Below, one piece after another: positions 25,958-36,793 of a DNA stretch of 64,000 nt. Below the pieces are notes generated by a model. It had not been told where the DNA came from, did not search any database, and saw only the letters and a program-made list of their open reading frames with translations. Made by a program: the position numbers and the translations under genes. The stretch's first letter is position 1, and the number at the start of each line of letters is the position of its first letter. Source of the DNA: Pinus tabuliformis (Eukaryota > Streptophyta > Pinopsida > Pinales > Pinaceae); NCBI GenBank assembly GCA_031772625.1, contig CM062820.1, forward strand, positions 317,772,545-317,836,544, in the 5' to 3' direction.

Positions 25958-26632
25958 CTTGAAGAAGAGGGGATGGTTGAGGTTCTGTTCCTCCATCTGT
26001 TTGAGGACTGTAAGCCAATCTACTATTTTGGGCTCCATTATTCTCACCCACTTCATGATTAATTCAGATGGATCATCCTCTTCTGATAAAAAAATTATAT
26101 GTTTCATAAAGGCCTTATCCCTTCCAGACAACATTGGAGGCAGAGCTTCTATGAGCCTTTTTTGCGCCTTATCCAATCCATTGTCATCTACATCAGCCCA
26201 CCTCAATCCCTTGCCCTTTACTTGTTGGTTGTCTTTATCTCCCCCAACATCAGAATCGGATTCGTCCTCTGCATCTTCAACCTCAACTTCATAATACTTT
26301 TCTCCTTCGGTTGTCACTGTTGCTGTCATTAATGGGTGTCTGGGGCAACAAGGTCGAAGTGCAGAGAATCGAGAATGTAATATTCTGGGAGGCCCTCCAA
26401 TAGACCATTGTGAAGAAACAATGACCTTGCATTGAGAAAAATCTGCATTTATTCTTTTTCTTCTTGTGTTGGAGAAGATGATGGAAGGCAAGGAAGAGTG
26501 TGGCGGGTGTGTAAGAACTCGTTGGAGACAAAATGCGTGTGTTTGAGGAAAAAAACTGCTTCCATTAATACAGTGATGTACATGAAACAAGCAGTTTATT
26601 TGTGACACATTGAGACATAAACCTTGCACCAA
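25958..26632 (-). CDS. Orphan first exon of a plastid-type protein, 225 codons
   Basis: The minus strand from ATG 26632 is open for 225 codons to HPLFFK, where AAG is followed by a good donor (GTCAGT, intron starting at 25957). Reading through the donor adds only 18 unlike residues before a stop. The first roughly 100 residues are rich in Ser, Arg, His and Pro with few acids, typical of a transit peptide. Then follow an acidic patch (VEVEDAEDESDSDVGGDKD) and a helical part with ALPPMLSGRDKAFMKHIIF and MKWVRIMEPKIVDWLTVLK. I associate this helical pattern with the N-terminal region of plastid P-type PPR proteins, by impression only. No downstream exon is recognised between here and the PPR fragment 3 kb further on the same strand, so the gene is truncated or has a very long intron. 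Confidence 0.5.
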
Positions 26633-26899
26633 GCAAAATGAAATTGTGTCGCCTAGTGTTGCACTTGCTACCCACTATTCTAACTCTAACTTCCTAGAAA
26701 ATTTGCTTCGGAACATTGATGCTCCTCTCTTATCCGTGTAATTCCCTGCTAGCCTCAGTAAATTACCCAATCTTGAGCTCTATTTTCTTTTCAAAGACGT
26801 GGTTCCATGGTCAGAAGACCATGTGCCGGCTTCAAGGTCGAAAGTTGTTACCGAACTTCTTTCCTTTCAGAACAGCAGGGAATGAGATTGGGATACTAG

Positions 26900-27042
26900 A
26901 CCTTGTACACTGAATACACCTCGTCATGACAGTCTTGATGAGAGGACTGATATTCTTATCCACCACGGATCTTTTTGTTTCGAGGAAACGCCCGCGATCC
27001 CCATGGACTGATCCTGCAGATCGCACTCCCCTCCTTGGTCAC
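26900..27042 (-). pseudogene. Complex I 75-kDa subunit (NDUFS1-type) exon, 3' part beyond the retrotransposon
   Basis: Minus-strand continuation of the exon at 40756-40856. It reads [13 protein letters not shown] (last ligand of the N3-type cluster motif and following), loses about ten bases, then continues one frame over as [35 protein letters not shown] follows the AG of the last Arg codon at about 26900, so this may be the true exon end. The deletion makes it a pseudogene whatever the effect of the insertion. The next expected exon (CVRFA and onward) was not found at lower coordinates. The first base group, GTGAC on the minus strand, is the target-site duplication. Confidence 0.88.
27038..27042. 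repeat. Target-site duplication GTCAC, left copy
   Basis: GTCAC directly precedes the TGTCACACGG LTR end at 27043 and is matched by GTCAC at 40756-40760 after the other LTR. Removing the element and one copy restores the codon order CPICD-QGGEC of the interrupted exon, which confirms the duplication. Confidence 0.95.
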
Positions 27043-28073
27043 TGTCACACGGAATGAGTCGTTCTTGCGGACAAGACCGACCTCCCTAGTATCTAATGAT
27101 ATCTAGTGACAAGCAATCCAATCAAATTCTATCTTTCTCTAAATATGAAATTTATAAACAAAGGCAAACAAATGTTTTAGGCCTACCTTGGGTCCAATGC
27201 AAGTTTGTGGAAGCCTCGCTCCGTTGATCCAAATGAGCTCCCTTGTAGAGAATCTGCCAACACAAAACAAGCACACAAATTAAATAGCACCTGAAAAGCC
27301 AATATAATAAAGCATACTTATCATGATGATCAAGGAATTCATGAAACAAATCACATAAGACAATTTGTTGAGAAAAATGAATCTGATTGTATTAATTTAA
27401 ATCAAAGAAGAACTTTACAACCTGTGCCTTGATGTTGTACAAGCTCCTCCCAGGGTCCATCAAGAAGTCTCCTCTACCTTGACAAGTTTCACTCTCTTCC
27501 CAATGAAGCCAAAAGGTATGTGATCTCTCCTCTCAAGCTTAACTAGGAAGTCTCAATTCCACCGGCATTTACCCTCAAAAATGTTCAGCTTCTAACTTCT
27601 CTAGCAACCAACCCAATGCCTTAATTTATAGTGCAATGGAGGGAAGTTATTAGGTCCACCTTCAAAGGGATAGCTTCTCTCATCAAGGGATTAGCTCCTT
27701 CACTTTTGGGATGCATGAACCACCTAGGAGCGAACCATCCACGTCAAGATTCCTTCTAGAATCATCTAGAATTAACCCAAAGTGAGTTTTTAAGAATAAA
27801 CTTGCGCCTTTTTTACTTTCATAGGGGTCCGTACCCACTCCTTTAGAGACAAAGTGGGCAGGTCCGCAGGTAACACAAACAAAGGGTGTGGGACCGTAGG
27901 CAATAGTGAGAGAAAGTGCAGAACCAGAGCTTTATTGATTTTTAAGGTATTTCTCTCATTTTCAAAGCTTGACATGAAGAGCTGAGGCTTGAGACTTGCT
28001 TAGGAGGACAGTATGAATGATGATAGACCCATACTGACTGCAAATAGTCATGGTGACAATATTTTGTGTAACA
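27043..28073 (-). repeat. 3' LTR of the Tat/Ogre-type element (1031 bp)
   Basis: Starts TGTCACACGG and ends GTGTAACA on the plus strand, near-perfect inverted ends. It is about 18 bp shorter than its partner, mainly because the partner has a local duplication of CTTCAAAGGGATA near 40320-40350. By the polypurine tract just inside it, this is the 3' LTR of a minus-strand element. Confidence 0.93.
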
Positions 28074-28087
28074 GATTGCCCCCTAAA
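28074..28087 (-). other. Polypurine tract (second-strand primer)
   Basis: Minus-strand TTTAGGGGGCAATC abuts the TGTTACAC start of the 3' LTR. A G-rich purine run in this place is the usual second-strand primer of Ty3-type elements and fixes the element's orientation. Confidence 0.8.
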
Positions 28088-29289
28088 GTGCGAAGTCTGT
28101 AGTAGATGAGGATTTTATTTATCATCTAGGAAGAGTGAAGTACTTTATCATTTCAAGGATCATCTTGTGGAGAGCCCGGTTGGAACCTGTAAAAACATTC
28201 AATGCAAAATATATATATGAGATCATATTATCGCTGAGGTAGGCATTCTCATACTCAGATCAAAACTGACTAGAAAACTAAATACTGCTCTGATATAGGA
28301 ATGATCATGTAATACATCACAAGTATAGACACATGTAGACACAGTATGGACGCAACCATCTGTTTATGAATAGTCCACAGTATAATGAATACAAAATTCC
28401 TCGCAGCCTGGATGGTGGAAACTAGATCCAGGGTCTTCATTTCTACTTCACGTGCGATTCTATCCATGCGAATGAATGTGTTGAAGTCGAACAGGGTAGA
28501 AACCACTTGATTACCAGTCAATGATGTAAACTGTTAACAAGTGTGAGAGAAACCACCAGTAATGTCAATGGCTCTCAAAGTACTCAGTACATTCCATGAG
28601 ATGTGAATAGATGTTTTGATTTCGAACATGTCACGAAATCCTTTGATCGAAGGTCAATGATGCAACCTATCATCGAAGGCAAGAAACCTACCATTGAGGC
28701 ATGCAGATCCCAAGGTACTGACAATTTCTAGATCATCTTTCTAGATAATGAGCTGAAGTCAATAGAAAGCGATCCATCGTAGGCAAGCCCACAACACGAA
28801 ATCATAGATCAAGTTTGAAGAAATTTAGTTGCAAGGACTGACTCAGGGATGGTCAAGATGGATGACAGATATTTTGCAGATGAATGGCTTATTTGCACTG
28901 ACCTCTTGAACACATAACGACACAACAGATGGTTTGGTGACAATTGATGCAAAGTTAATACCCAGAAACCGGCTGAAGACTTTCAATATGGTTTGATCAA
29001 CTGTTATCCAAAGGATTTCCCAACCCAGGTGAATAAAAGTGTCATGTTCAAGAGTGGTTACAAAGTATGACAAACAGGCTCATTTTTCTCTCTTTCCCCC
29101 ACCATTTCTGGCAAGTACCTCTTTATTTTTGACAAGCTTGAGGAGGATAACATTTTCTTGATTCTAAGCTCATCCTTCAGATGAGTCCAACTTAGTTTAA
29201 ATTCGAACCCTAAGAAGGAGTGGTCCGTTCCTGTTTGTAATTGAACAGGTCCTTTAGTGTTAAATTTTAACGAGTCCAGTATAGGAGAA
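28088..29289. other. Non-coding 3' region of the Tat/Ogre-type element
   Basis: Present only once in the element; the inverted copy stops at 29290. Open frames of 76 and 83 codons on the minus strand have no motifs. From about 29280 begins a run of short repeated phrases (GATCTTTTCATGTTTTA, AACGAGTTTAAAAAG) that continues to about 29830 and is shared with 37220-37740. Confidence 0.6.
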
Positions 29290-30129
29290 ACTCGGCGTTT
29301 TTCAATTTTAGAGAGTCTGAAAAACTTAAGAAGACTCCATGGTTGTCCTTTTTCGTAAATTTGTGTCTCCCAAGCCCGAAAAAGTATAAAATAATACTTG
29401 AGAGAACCGCTTGATCATTACGACCAAGGAGTACTTTCGTAATTAGTGCCTCTGATCTGAAAAAGTAAAAAAGTGATCAATGACACGTCGTTTTATAACC
29501 AATATCGAATTTGAAACGACAAAAATCCGGCAATCTTTTCATGTTTTTACGATCAGAAAAGGGTTGTAAGTGGACCGTCTTTTTAGTTCCATTTTAACGA
29601 GTTTAAAAAGAAAAACTCAACGATCTTTTCATGTTTTAGGAGTCAGAAAAGAGCTTAAAGGTGACTCTAATGTTTTTTCCGTCGAAAATGACCGATTTTG
29701 CCTCAAAATCCGTTATCCTGAACAAAAACTCAAATATTGCTCATACCTGTTTAAAATAGATAGAAATGCTACAAAAGTTACCTCTTTAAAGTGAAACATA
29801 AACAAATTAAAACTCATTTATTCAAAAAACTTATAAAAAGGACTTTTGTAAATTCATTTTTACCGTTTGAGTTCTGGGTGAGAAAATAGAGCTTTTGGTC
29901 AGAAACTTCCCGTGAAGATTGCGGAAAATCTATCAGTTGGAATCAAATGCCGTCTCCTCCAGGTAATCTACATCATTGTACTCTTTAATCTCATCCGTTT
30001 CAAATTTTTTTTTAGGCTTTAATTTCATTTTTAAGGGATTTTTAGGTTAGAAACCCGCGCACGGGGGTCTGCAAGCATAGCACAGGTAACCTGCGGACCC
30101 CGACTTTTTCGTAAAGGGAAAAAAGTCAT

Positions 30130-30165
30130 GGGTCTGCACCCGCCGTGAAGGCCAAGTGCAGACCC
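30130..30165 (+). other. Hairpin with 10-bp stem in the extra-ORF leader
   Basis: GGGTCTGCAC and GTGCAGACCC form a perfect 10-bp stem around a 16-base loop. The inverted copy (36911 to 36876) has GGGTCCGTAC and GTGCGGACCC: one T-A pair became C-G by changes in both arms and one C-G pair became a T-G (wobble) pair. This preserves pairing in plus-sense RNA. Confidence 0.7.
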
Positions 30166-30286
30166 ACGCACTTTCTCTAATAAAGAGGGTGTGGTCCTTG
30201 CAAAAAGGGTTTTTAAACCTAAATTTCTCAAAATTCACCCAAAAAATTTGCTTTTAGATATTCTAATTCGCCTTTTTGTTGAATGT

Positions 30287-31517
30287 AGAGTATACATCAT
30301 GCTTGATTAGCGAGAACAGGAGCATGAGGATGTAGATCTCGCTGTGATAAATCATCAACCTTCGATTGATGCATTGAAAGCATGCGGCTTATACAAATTC
30401 TGGGCCATACCTGGCATGAGGGCCCAGGTGGACTTTTTGCAGTGGCTGGTAGACAGGTGGAGCATACAGAACCAGTGCTTCTTCATTGGTGGTCACCAGC
30501 TCGAAATGGAGCCGACAGACATTTAATTTTTGACTGGTTTTCCTAAGAGAGGTGAACACTTGACTTTATTCGGGACTAGGCCAGGTGGCCAGTCTGTCGA
30601 TAGCCTCCGGCTAGAGTTCTGTAACAACCAGACTAGAGACAAAGGGATAGATATCAAACCCATATCCCTTCCTGAACTCAAGGTAATTGCGTTTACTGTT
30701 ACCAGACTCTGTGGGAGCGCAGCACTACATGTAGCCACTGGATCCTAGATGCGGATGGCAGTAGACTGCTTTCGAGGCACCATCTTCAATTGGTGCGATG
30801 TTGTGTTGGCTAATATAAAAGGCCAACTGACTACAGCAAAGAACGGACAACTTAAGACCTTTGGATATGGTGCTTTAATCGTGAGCTTTGGTCTGGAGAG
30901 GGTCCCAATGTCGGTCCCACAACACCTCACTGTTGGAGATGGACATCCTCGAGAGCCCAAACCGATGCGATGGGTTGCAGTTATGGCCAGTCATCCTGAG
31001 GAGGGGACAGAAGTCATTCGATTCACTCCTGAGTATTTCCATTGGTTGGAGAACCAAGTATTTGCTATTCAGGACTTTCCTTACGCTGGGGTAGATTTTC
31101 GTGGTGACCCAAACATGGCTCTTCCACCAGGAGAGCAATGGGATGACTTAGGTAAAATCATTTTCAACATTTTCCTAATTTAAATTATTTATTTATTTAT
31201 TTATTTTTTATCTCATCCCAAAATTGATAGTAAAAGTTTCAAATGCAGATGTAGGTCCACGGCGACCAGCCGCTCTCCGGCCCTATGAGAGGAAACAACC
31301 AGCTGCAGCGGCACCAGCCCCACAGGACGAATCAGCAGAGACCTTGGCCGAATTGGAGAGCCATCTAGAGCGTTTGACAGGAGACATTCCGGAGACTGGC
31401 ATAGATGACATTCCTCTTAGGCTACAACGCTATGTGATTGGGGTCCCAGGACCTTTCAGGAGGTTCCTTTGTAAGGTGGCCCGTACAATGGTTTCTTATC
31501 GAGATCATCACCAGTGA
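30287..31517 (+). pseudogene. Antisense extra ORF (plant retrotransposon aORF), broken copy A
   Basis: One plus-strand frame with stops encodes LKACGLYKFWAIPGMRAQV, FLQWLVDRWSIQNQCFFIGG, then ISLPELKVIAFTVTRLCGSA, DCFRGTIFNWCDVVLANIKG and KTFGYGALIVSFGLERVP, resembling the conserved domain of extra ORFs in plant Ty3 elements. It runs opposite to pol, between pol and the 3' LTR, as reported for Grande-like Tat elements. A 97-bp GT-AG intron (31152-31248) joins WDDL to DVGPRRPAALRPYERKQ and a leucine-rich acidic tail. Stops are at 30524-30526 and 30746-30748, plus one upstream near 30314. The stop after EPTDI is shared with the inverted copy, so it predates the duplication. Function is unknown. 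Confidence 0.75.
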
Positions 31518-31712
31518 TAGGATGATCGCCTATTGTAGACACATATGACATTTTTTGCTTTTTGTACTATCATTTTTGCCGATCATAAGGTGTTTTTCAA
31601 CCTATGATCGAAGACGATGTATATTTGACACACTCCTATATTATACTATATCACTATTACCGGCTTATCTTGTAAAACATGTTATGGAATGTTTTTAAAT
31701 TTACTTGTATGA

Positions 31713-32156
31713 TTATTGCAAACGTCTACTTAACATTCGAGAAGCAATTACATCTGCTAATGTATTTAAATATCTTAGAATATGTTGATATTCAATATAG
31801 TCAAATTCACGTTCCAAGAGATGAACTCTCAAAAATAATCTCAATAACACTGGATTCCTAATGGCATATACTCTATTAAGTTGTAATACAACGAGTTCAG
31901 AATCTAACCTCACTATCAAACTCCGAATCCCAAATGAAACAAATTCAGATAATAACTCAATCACTGCATTAGACTCTGCAATGTTGTTTGTTGTTTGACC
32001 GAGGCTTACCCCATGCATAGATACCAACTCGTCAGAGGGTGAATAGATAACCCAAGCTGCGGAAGAAATGTTCCATGTATTACGACAAGCACCATCAACA
32101 AAACCAATGTATGTCTGGAGAGGCGTCGACATTTGCAATATCAAAAGTAAAACCAA
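31713..32156 (-). pseudogene. Second (archaeal-type) RNase H of the Tat/Ogre-type element
   Basis: A separate open frame of 147 codons downstream of the integrase. It has the DEDD pattern of RNase H: Asp in GFVDGACR, Glu in NIAESNAV, Asp in VRLDSELVVLQLN and Asp in LADVIASRML. An extra archaeal-type RNase H marks the Tat lineage. In most descriptions it sits between the first RNase H and the integrase; here it follows the integrase, after about 110 non-coding bases. The frame is intact and the four acids are present, but the rest of pol is dead. The other copy (38671-39114) has lost the catalytic Glu. Confidence 0.8.
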
Positions 32157-32267
32157 GATAAGCAGGAATAATGATGAAAAACACTCTCTAAGCTAAGCAC
32201 ACTTTTTAAACTAAAACACACCAGCTAGAAAGAAAACTAACCTAACTAAAAATCTCCACACCTAGAT

Positions 32268-34065
32268 TTAAGCATAATACCTCTTCAAGTAAAGACCATT
32301 TCTGGGTTTACCTAAAGAGACCCCGTCATAGTCTACCAATTCATAAGCCCCTTTTCTAGCTTTCGCTTAACAACATAAGGACCATGCCACATAGGGACGA
32401 ATTTCCTAGCACCTAATTTATCATTTTCTTGATCGTATAATAAGACTAGGTCTCCTTCCGAAAAATTTCGAGGGGTAACATTTTGATCATACTAAGCTTT
32501 AATACGTTTGGCATGAGTTTCGATCGCTAATGTAGCATCGCGTCGATTCTCATCTAGCTGAGCCAAGTATAACAAATGTTTTTCCTCTTCGAAAGTGGCT
32601 GGAAGTAATTCGATGACCATTTGCAATGACGGGATTTCGCATTCAATGGGTAACACAGCTTCCAGACCATAAACTAGTTGGAAAGGAGTGAACCCGGTTG
32701 ATGTTTTTACTGAGGTTCGATACGCCCAAAACGCTGAAAATAGCATGTTATGCCAATTTGACCTATGAATCCCAATGATTCGTCAGATCATGATGACTAG
32801 AACTTTGTTGATGGCCTCAACCAGACCATTAGGTTGTGGATAATATGGAGTTGAACTGTCGTGACGCAAGCCAAGTTGGCCTATAAGTTCAGTCATCATA
32901 ATGTTTCGAAAATGACGCCCATGATCAGTGATAATCGCTTGTGGAACACCAAACCTAGCAATTATATGATTGAACACGAAAATCGCAGCAGTTTTGCCGT
33001 CTACCTCAAATGTAGGCATCGCCTCGTCCCACTTGGCAAAATAATCTACCGCAAGGATGATATATGCATGCCCCCCGGCCGAGTGAGGGTTACATGTAAT
33101 AAAATCGATACCCCATTTCGCAAAAGGACCAACAACAATTATAGGGTGGAGAGGAGCGGGTGGAGCGCGCATCTTTCGATCAAAAATTTGGTAGTTGTGG
33201 CATTTTCGGACCGTGTTAATACAATCTTTAAACAAAGATGGCCAGAAATAGCCAGCGCGCAATATCTTTTGGGCTGTGGCAAACCCAAACATATGACCGC
33301 CACACTGTCCAAAGTGACAGTCATTTAGAACCCTTTCAGCTTCCTCATGAGTTAAACAACGTCGAAAAACAGAGTCCGCCCCACGATGATAAAGTGTATC
33401 TCCAATAATTTTGAATTGTTGGGACTGGAATCGTATTTTTCGACCTTCTAACCTTGAAATTTCTGGCCGAAAGGATTGGGTCTGGAGATAAACGATGGTA
33501 TCCCCATACCATGGATCTAAAGTGCTGATTAGAAACAAGGATTCATCCGCAATGGGCTCCTCCGCCACAGTTTCCGTGTCAGCACGTGGGAAGTCACACA
33601 TTAACTCCGCAAAAACTAAAGATTTCTTCGACTTAGACTTTTCAAATTCCAAGTCGAACTCCTACAGGATGAAAATCCATTTGGAGTACTTGCCCCCTAG
33701 CAATTGTTTGGTCAAAATATAAATCATAGGGTTGCAATCAGAAATTACTGTAGTTTTACGTAGTAAAATGTAATGACGAAAATGTTGGACAGCTTGAACA
33801 GCTGCCAATACCAATTTCTCCACATGTGAGTATTTTAGCTCAATTGGATTTAAAGTTCGACTAAGGTAATATATCACATGTTCAGTACCGAATTCATCTT
33901 CCTAAACTAACACCATTCTGATGGTGGAATGGGAGGCGGCAAGATACAAGAAGTAGTCCTGGTTGTAGTTGGGAGGATGCAATAACGGTGCATGGGTCAA
34001 CGCGTGTTTTAGTGCATCAAAAGATTTATCAGCTATCTCATCCCAAAAGAATGGAGTATTCTGCT
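32268..34065 (-). pseudogene. Pol: first RNase H and integrase, broken
   Basis: After a frame change near 34078 the minus strand continues with RNase H (IYYLSRTLNPIELKYSHVE, VISDCNPMIYILTKQLLGG) and then integrase. The integrase zinc finger reads HFGQCGGH then CHNY, where the last Cys has become Tyr. The catalytic core keeps Asp in WGIDF, Asp in IITDHGRHF and Glu in NGLVEAIN, with 35 residues between the last two, a proper DDE spacing. The C-terminal part has LPIECEIPSLQM, NFSEGDLVLLY, KFVPMWHGPYVVKRKL and ends KRYYA. In-frame stops occur in VIMI-RIIG (about 32790) and IKA-YDQ (about 32490). Both codons are sense in the copy at 37756-38559. Confidence 0.9.
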
Positions 34066-35265
34066 TCAACAACCGGTAAAACCCTTTGTGATCTCAGCGT
34101 AGTTAGGAATGAATCGACGTAAAAAGTTTGCTTTCCCTTGCAAACTTTGGAGTTGGCAAAGACTCGAAGGAGGAGGCAATTTGACAATAGCTTCAACCTT
34201 CGAGGGATCGACGCGAATGCCGGCTTTCGAAACAACAAACCCCAGTAACCAACCCGTTTCTATACAGAAAACACACTTGTGTGGATTCAACCTAATTCGA
34301 TAATGCCTACACCTCATAAAGATTGCTCGTAAATGGATGAGATGATCAGCTCGATGTAATGAATGAGCAGGTAAATCATCGAGATAGAGTTGCACAATGT
34401 GCTTGATGTCATGAAACACGTAAGACATGGCTCTTTGAAAAGTTGCCCCGACGTTCTTGAGCCCAAAAGGTAGTTTGCAATAAGCAAATGTCCCCCATGG
34501 ACAAATGAAAGCCGTTTTTGGTTGATCAGTAGGTAGAATATTGATTTGATTGTATCCGGAAAAACCATAAATGAAGGAGAATATTTCACTGCTAGCACAA
34601 TCATCAATGATTTGATCGATATAGGGAGTTGGGTAATTGTCTTTTGGACAGGCTCGATTAACGTCCCTATAATCGATACATATTCTTATTGTCCCTTGCT
34701 TTTTGTTAACAGTAACAATATTCGATACCCAATCCGTTAACGGAATTGGATAAATGAAACCTGCTTTGAGTAATTTTTCAACCTCTCCTTTAATGGCAGC
34801 AGCTTTTCGCGGGTGAATCTGACGCAAAAGTTGCCGGACGGGTTTAGCATCTGGGTAAGTTTTGATTTCATGAACAACAATTGTTGGGTCAATTCCTGGC
34901 ATTTCCTCATATGACCAGGCAAACACGTCGCGGAATTCTTGAAATAGGGCCTTATATGTTTGAATTTCATCTTCCGTACAAGAGGCACCTATATGAATGT
35001 TTTCAACAATTCCAGGCTTAACCAAAAAATAAATAGGAATAGTTCGAGAAATGTTTCCCAAATTTAACTCTGAATCAAGATTTTTCATTGGATTCTGAGG
35101 TTCCTTGACATATTCAGTCGTAAAAATAGATGAAAAATCATTTTCAAAATGATCAATCTCAGGTAAAAACGAAGATCTATGATGAATATCTTCCCATGGT
35201 AAATCATCGACACATAGGATTTCACGAATTTGCTCATCAGTGTGAACAAGTTCGGAAAACGTTGT
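34066..35265 (-). pseudogene. Pol: reverse transcriptase, catalytically dead
   Basis: Open from the junction at about 35265 to a stop at 34066. Typical Ty3 motifs in order: VFAWSYEEMPGIDP, VEKLLKAGFIYPI, RICIDYRDVNRACPKDNYP, FSFIYGFSGYNQI, CKLPFGLKNVGATFQ, LYLDDLPAHS, HKCVFCIETG, FLRRFIPNYAEITKGF. The first catalytic Asp, normally in M/F-D-G/A before the FSGYNQI part, is Tyr here, while the YLDD pair remains. A one-base deletion near 34078 ends the frame early. No protease motif is present upstream because the coding region is cut by the inverted LTR piece at 35270. Confidence 0.93.
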
Positions 35266-35267
35266 TG

Positions 35268-35519
35268 AATACTTCCTAGTTAAGCTTGATAGGAGAGATC
35301 ACATACCTTTTGGCTTCATTGGGAAGAGAGTGAAACTTGTCAAAGTAGAGGAGACTTCTTGATGGACCCTGGGAGGAGCTTGTACAGCATCAAGGCACAG
35401 GTTGTAAAGTTCTTCTTTGATTTAAATTAATACAATCATATTCATTTTTCTCAACAAATTGTCTTATGTGATTTGTTTCATGAATTCCTTGATCATCATG
35501 ATAAGTATGCTTTATTATA
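35268..35519 (+). repeat. Inverted internal LTR fragment
   Basis: Reverse complement of about 27302-27550 of the LTR, from CTTCCTAGTTAAGCTTGA to GATAAGTATGCTTTATTATAT. It lies in opposite orientation to both outer LTRs and joins pol on one side to the inverted extra-ORF copy on the other. Confidence 0.92.
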
Positions 35520-36793
35520 TAGGCGATCATCCTATCACTGGTGATGATCTCGATAAGAAACCACTGTACGGGCCACCTTACAAAGGAACCTCCTGAAAGG
35601 TCCTGGGACCCCAATCACATAGCGTTGTAGCCTAAGAGGAATGTCATCTATGCCGATATCCGGAATGTCTCCTGTCAAACGCTCTAGATGGCTCTCCAAT
35701 TTGGCCAAGGTCTCTGTTGATTCGTCTTGTGGGGCTGGTGCCACTGCAGCTGGTTGTTTCCTCTCATAGGGCCAGAGAGCGGCTAGTCGTCGTGGACCTA
35801 CATCTGCATTTGAAACTTTTACTATAAAATTTGGGACGAGATAAAAAAAATAAATAAATAAATTAGGAAAATGTTGAAAATGATTTTACCTGAGTCATCC
35901 CATTGCTCTCCTGGTGGAAGAGCCATGTCTGGGTCACCACGAAAATCTATCCCAGCATAAGGAAAGTCCTGAATAGCAAAAACTTAGTTCTCCAACCAAT
36001 GGAAATACTCAAGGGTGAATCTAACGACTTCTGTCCCCTCCTCAGGATGACGGGCCATAACTGCAACCCACCGCATCAGTTTGGGCTCTCGAGGAAGTCC
36101 AGCTCCAACAGTGAGGTGCTGTGGGACCAACATTGGGACCCTCTCCAGACCAAAGCTCATGACTAAAGCACCATATCCAAAGGTCTTCAGTTGTCCGTTC
36201 TTTGCTCTAGTCAGTTGGCCTTTTATATTAGCCAACACAGCATTGCACCAGTTGAAGATGGTGCCTCGAAAGCAGTCTACTGCCATCCGCATCTGGGATC
36301 CAGTGGCTACATGTATTTCTGCGCTCCCGCAGAGCCTAGTAACAGTAAACACAATTACCTTGAGTTCAGGAAGGGATATGGTTTTGATATCTATCCCTTT
36401 GTCTCTAGTCTGGTTGTTACAGAACTCTAGCCGAAGGCTATCGACAAACTGGCCACCTGGCCTAGTCCCGAATAGAGTCAAGTGTTCACCTCTCTTAGGC
36501 AAACCAGTCAAAATTTAAATGTCTGCCGGCTCCATTTCGAGCTGGTGACCACCAATGAAGAAGCACTGGTCCTATATGCTCCACCTGTCTACCAGCCACT
36601 GCAAAAAGTACACCTGGGCCCTCATGCCAGGTATGGCCCAGAATTTGTATAAGCCGCATGCCTTCAATGCATCAATCAAAGGTTGATGATTTATCGCGGC
36701 GAGATCTACGTCCTCATGCTCCCATTCTCTCCAATCAAGCATGATGTATACTCTACATTCAACAAAAAGGCGAATTAGAATATCTAAAAGCAA
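35520..36793 (-). pseudogene. Extra ORF, inverted copy A'
   Basis: Minus-strand copy of the ORF at 30287-31517, now in the same direction as the element. It starts MLLDILIRLFVECRVY, MLDWREWEHEDVDLAAIN and follows the same domain order, with exon 2 at 35535-35744. Stops occur after LVDRWSI (36572-36574), at the shared TAA after the EPADI position (about 36516), and after FHWLEN (35984). Copy A has sense codons at the first and third places, and A' has a sense codon (Q) at copy A's GS-stop, so decay was mostly independent after duplication. Confidence 0.85.

Larger units (their letters stand above)
29290..31530 (+). repeat. Arm A of the internal inverted duplication
   Basis: The antisense extra ORF with its leader. 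It recurs inverted at 35520-37740, from GAGAGTCTGAAAAACTTAAG at this end to TAGGATGATCGCCTATTG at the other. The copies differ at scattered bases and in their stop codons, so they are true diverged copies and not an assembly double. Confidence 0.9.

Noticed and set aside
27594-27975. Short open frames within the LTRs (61-83 codons) as genes
   Set aside because: They are present in both LTRs with differing residues, have no domains and lie in regulatory sequence.
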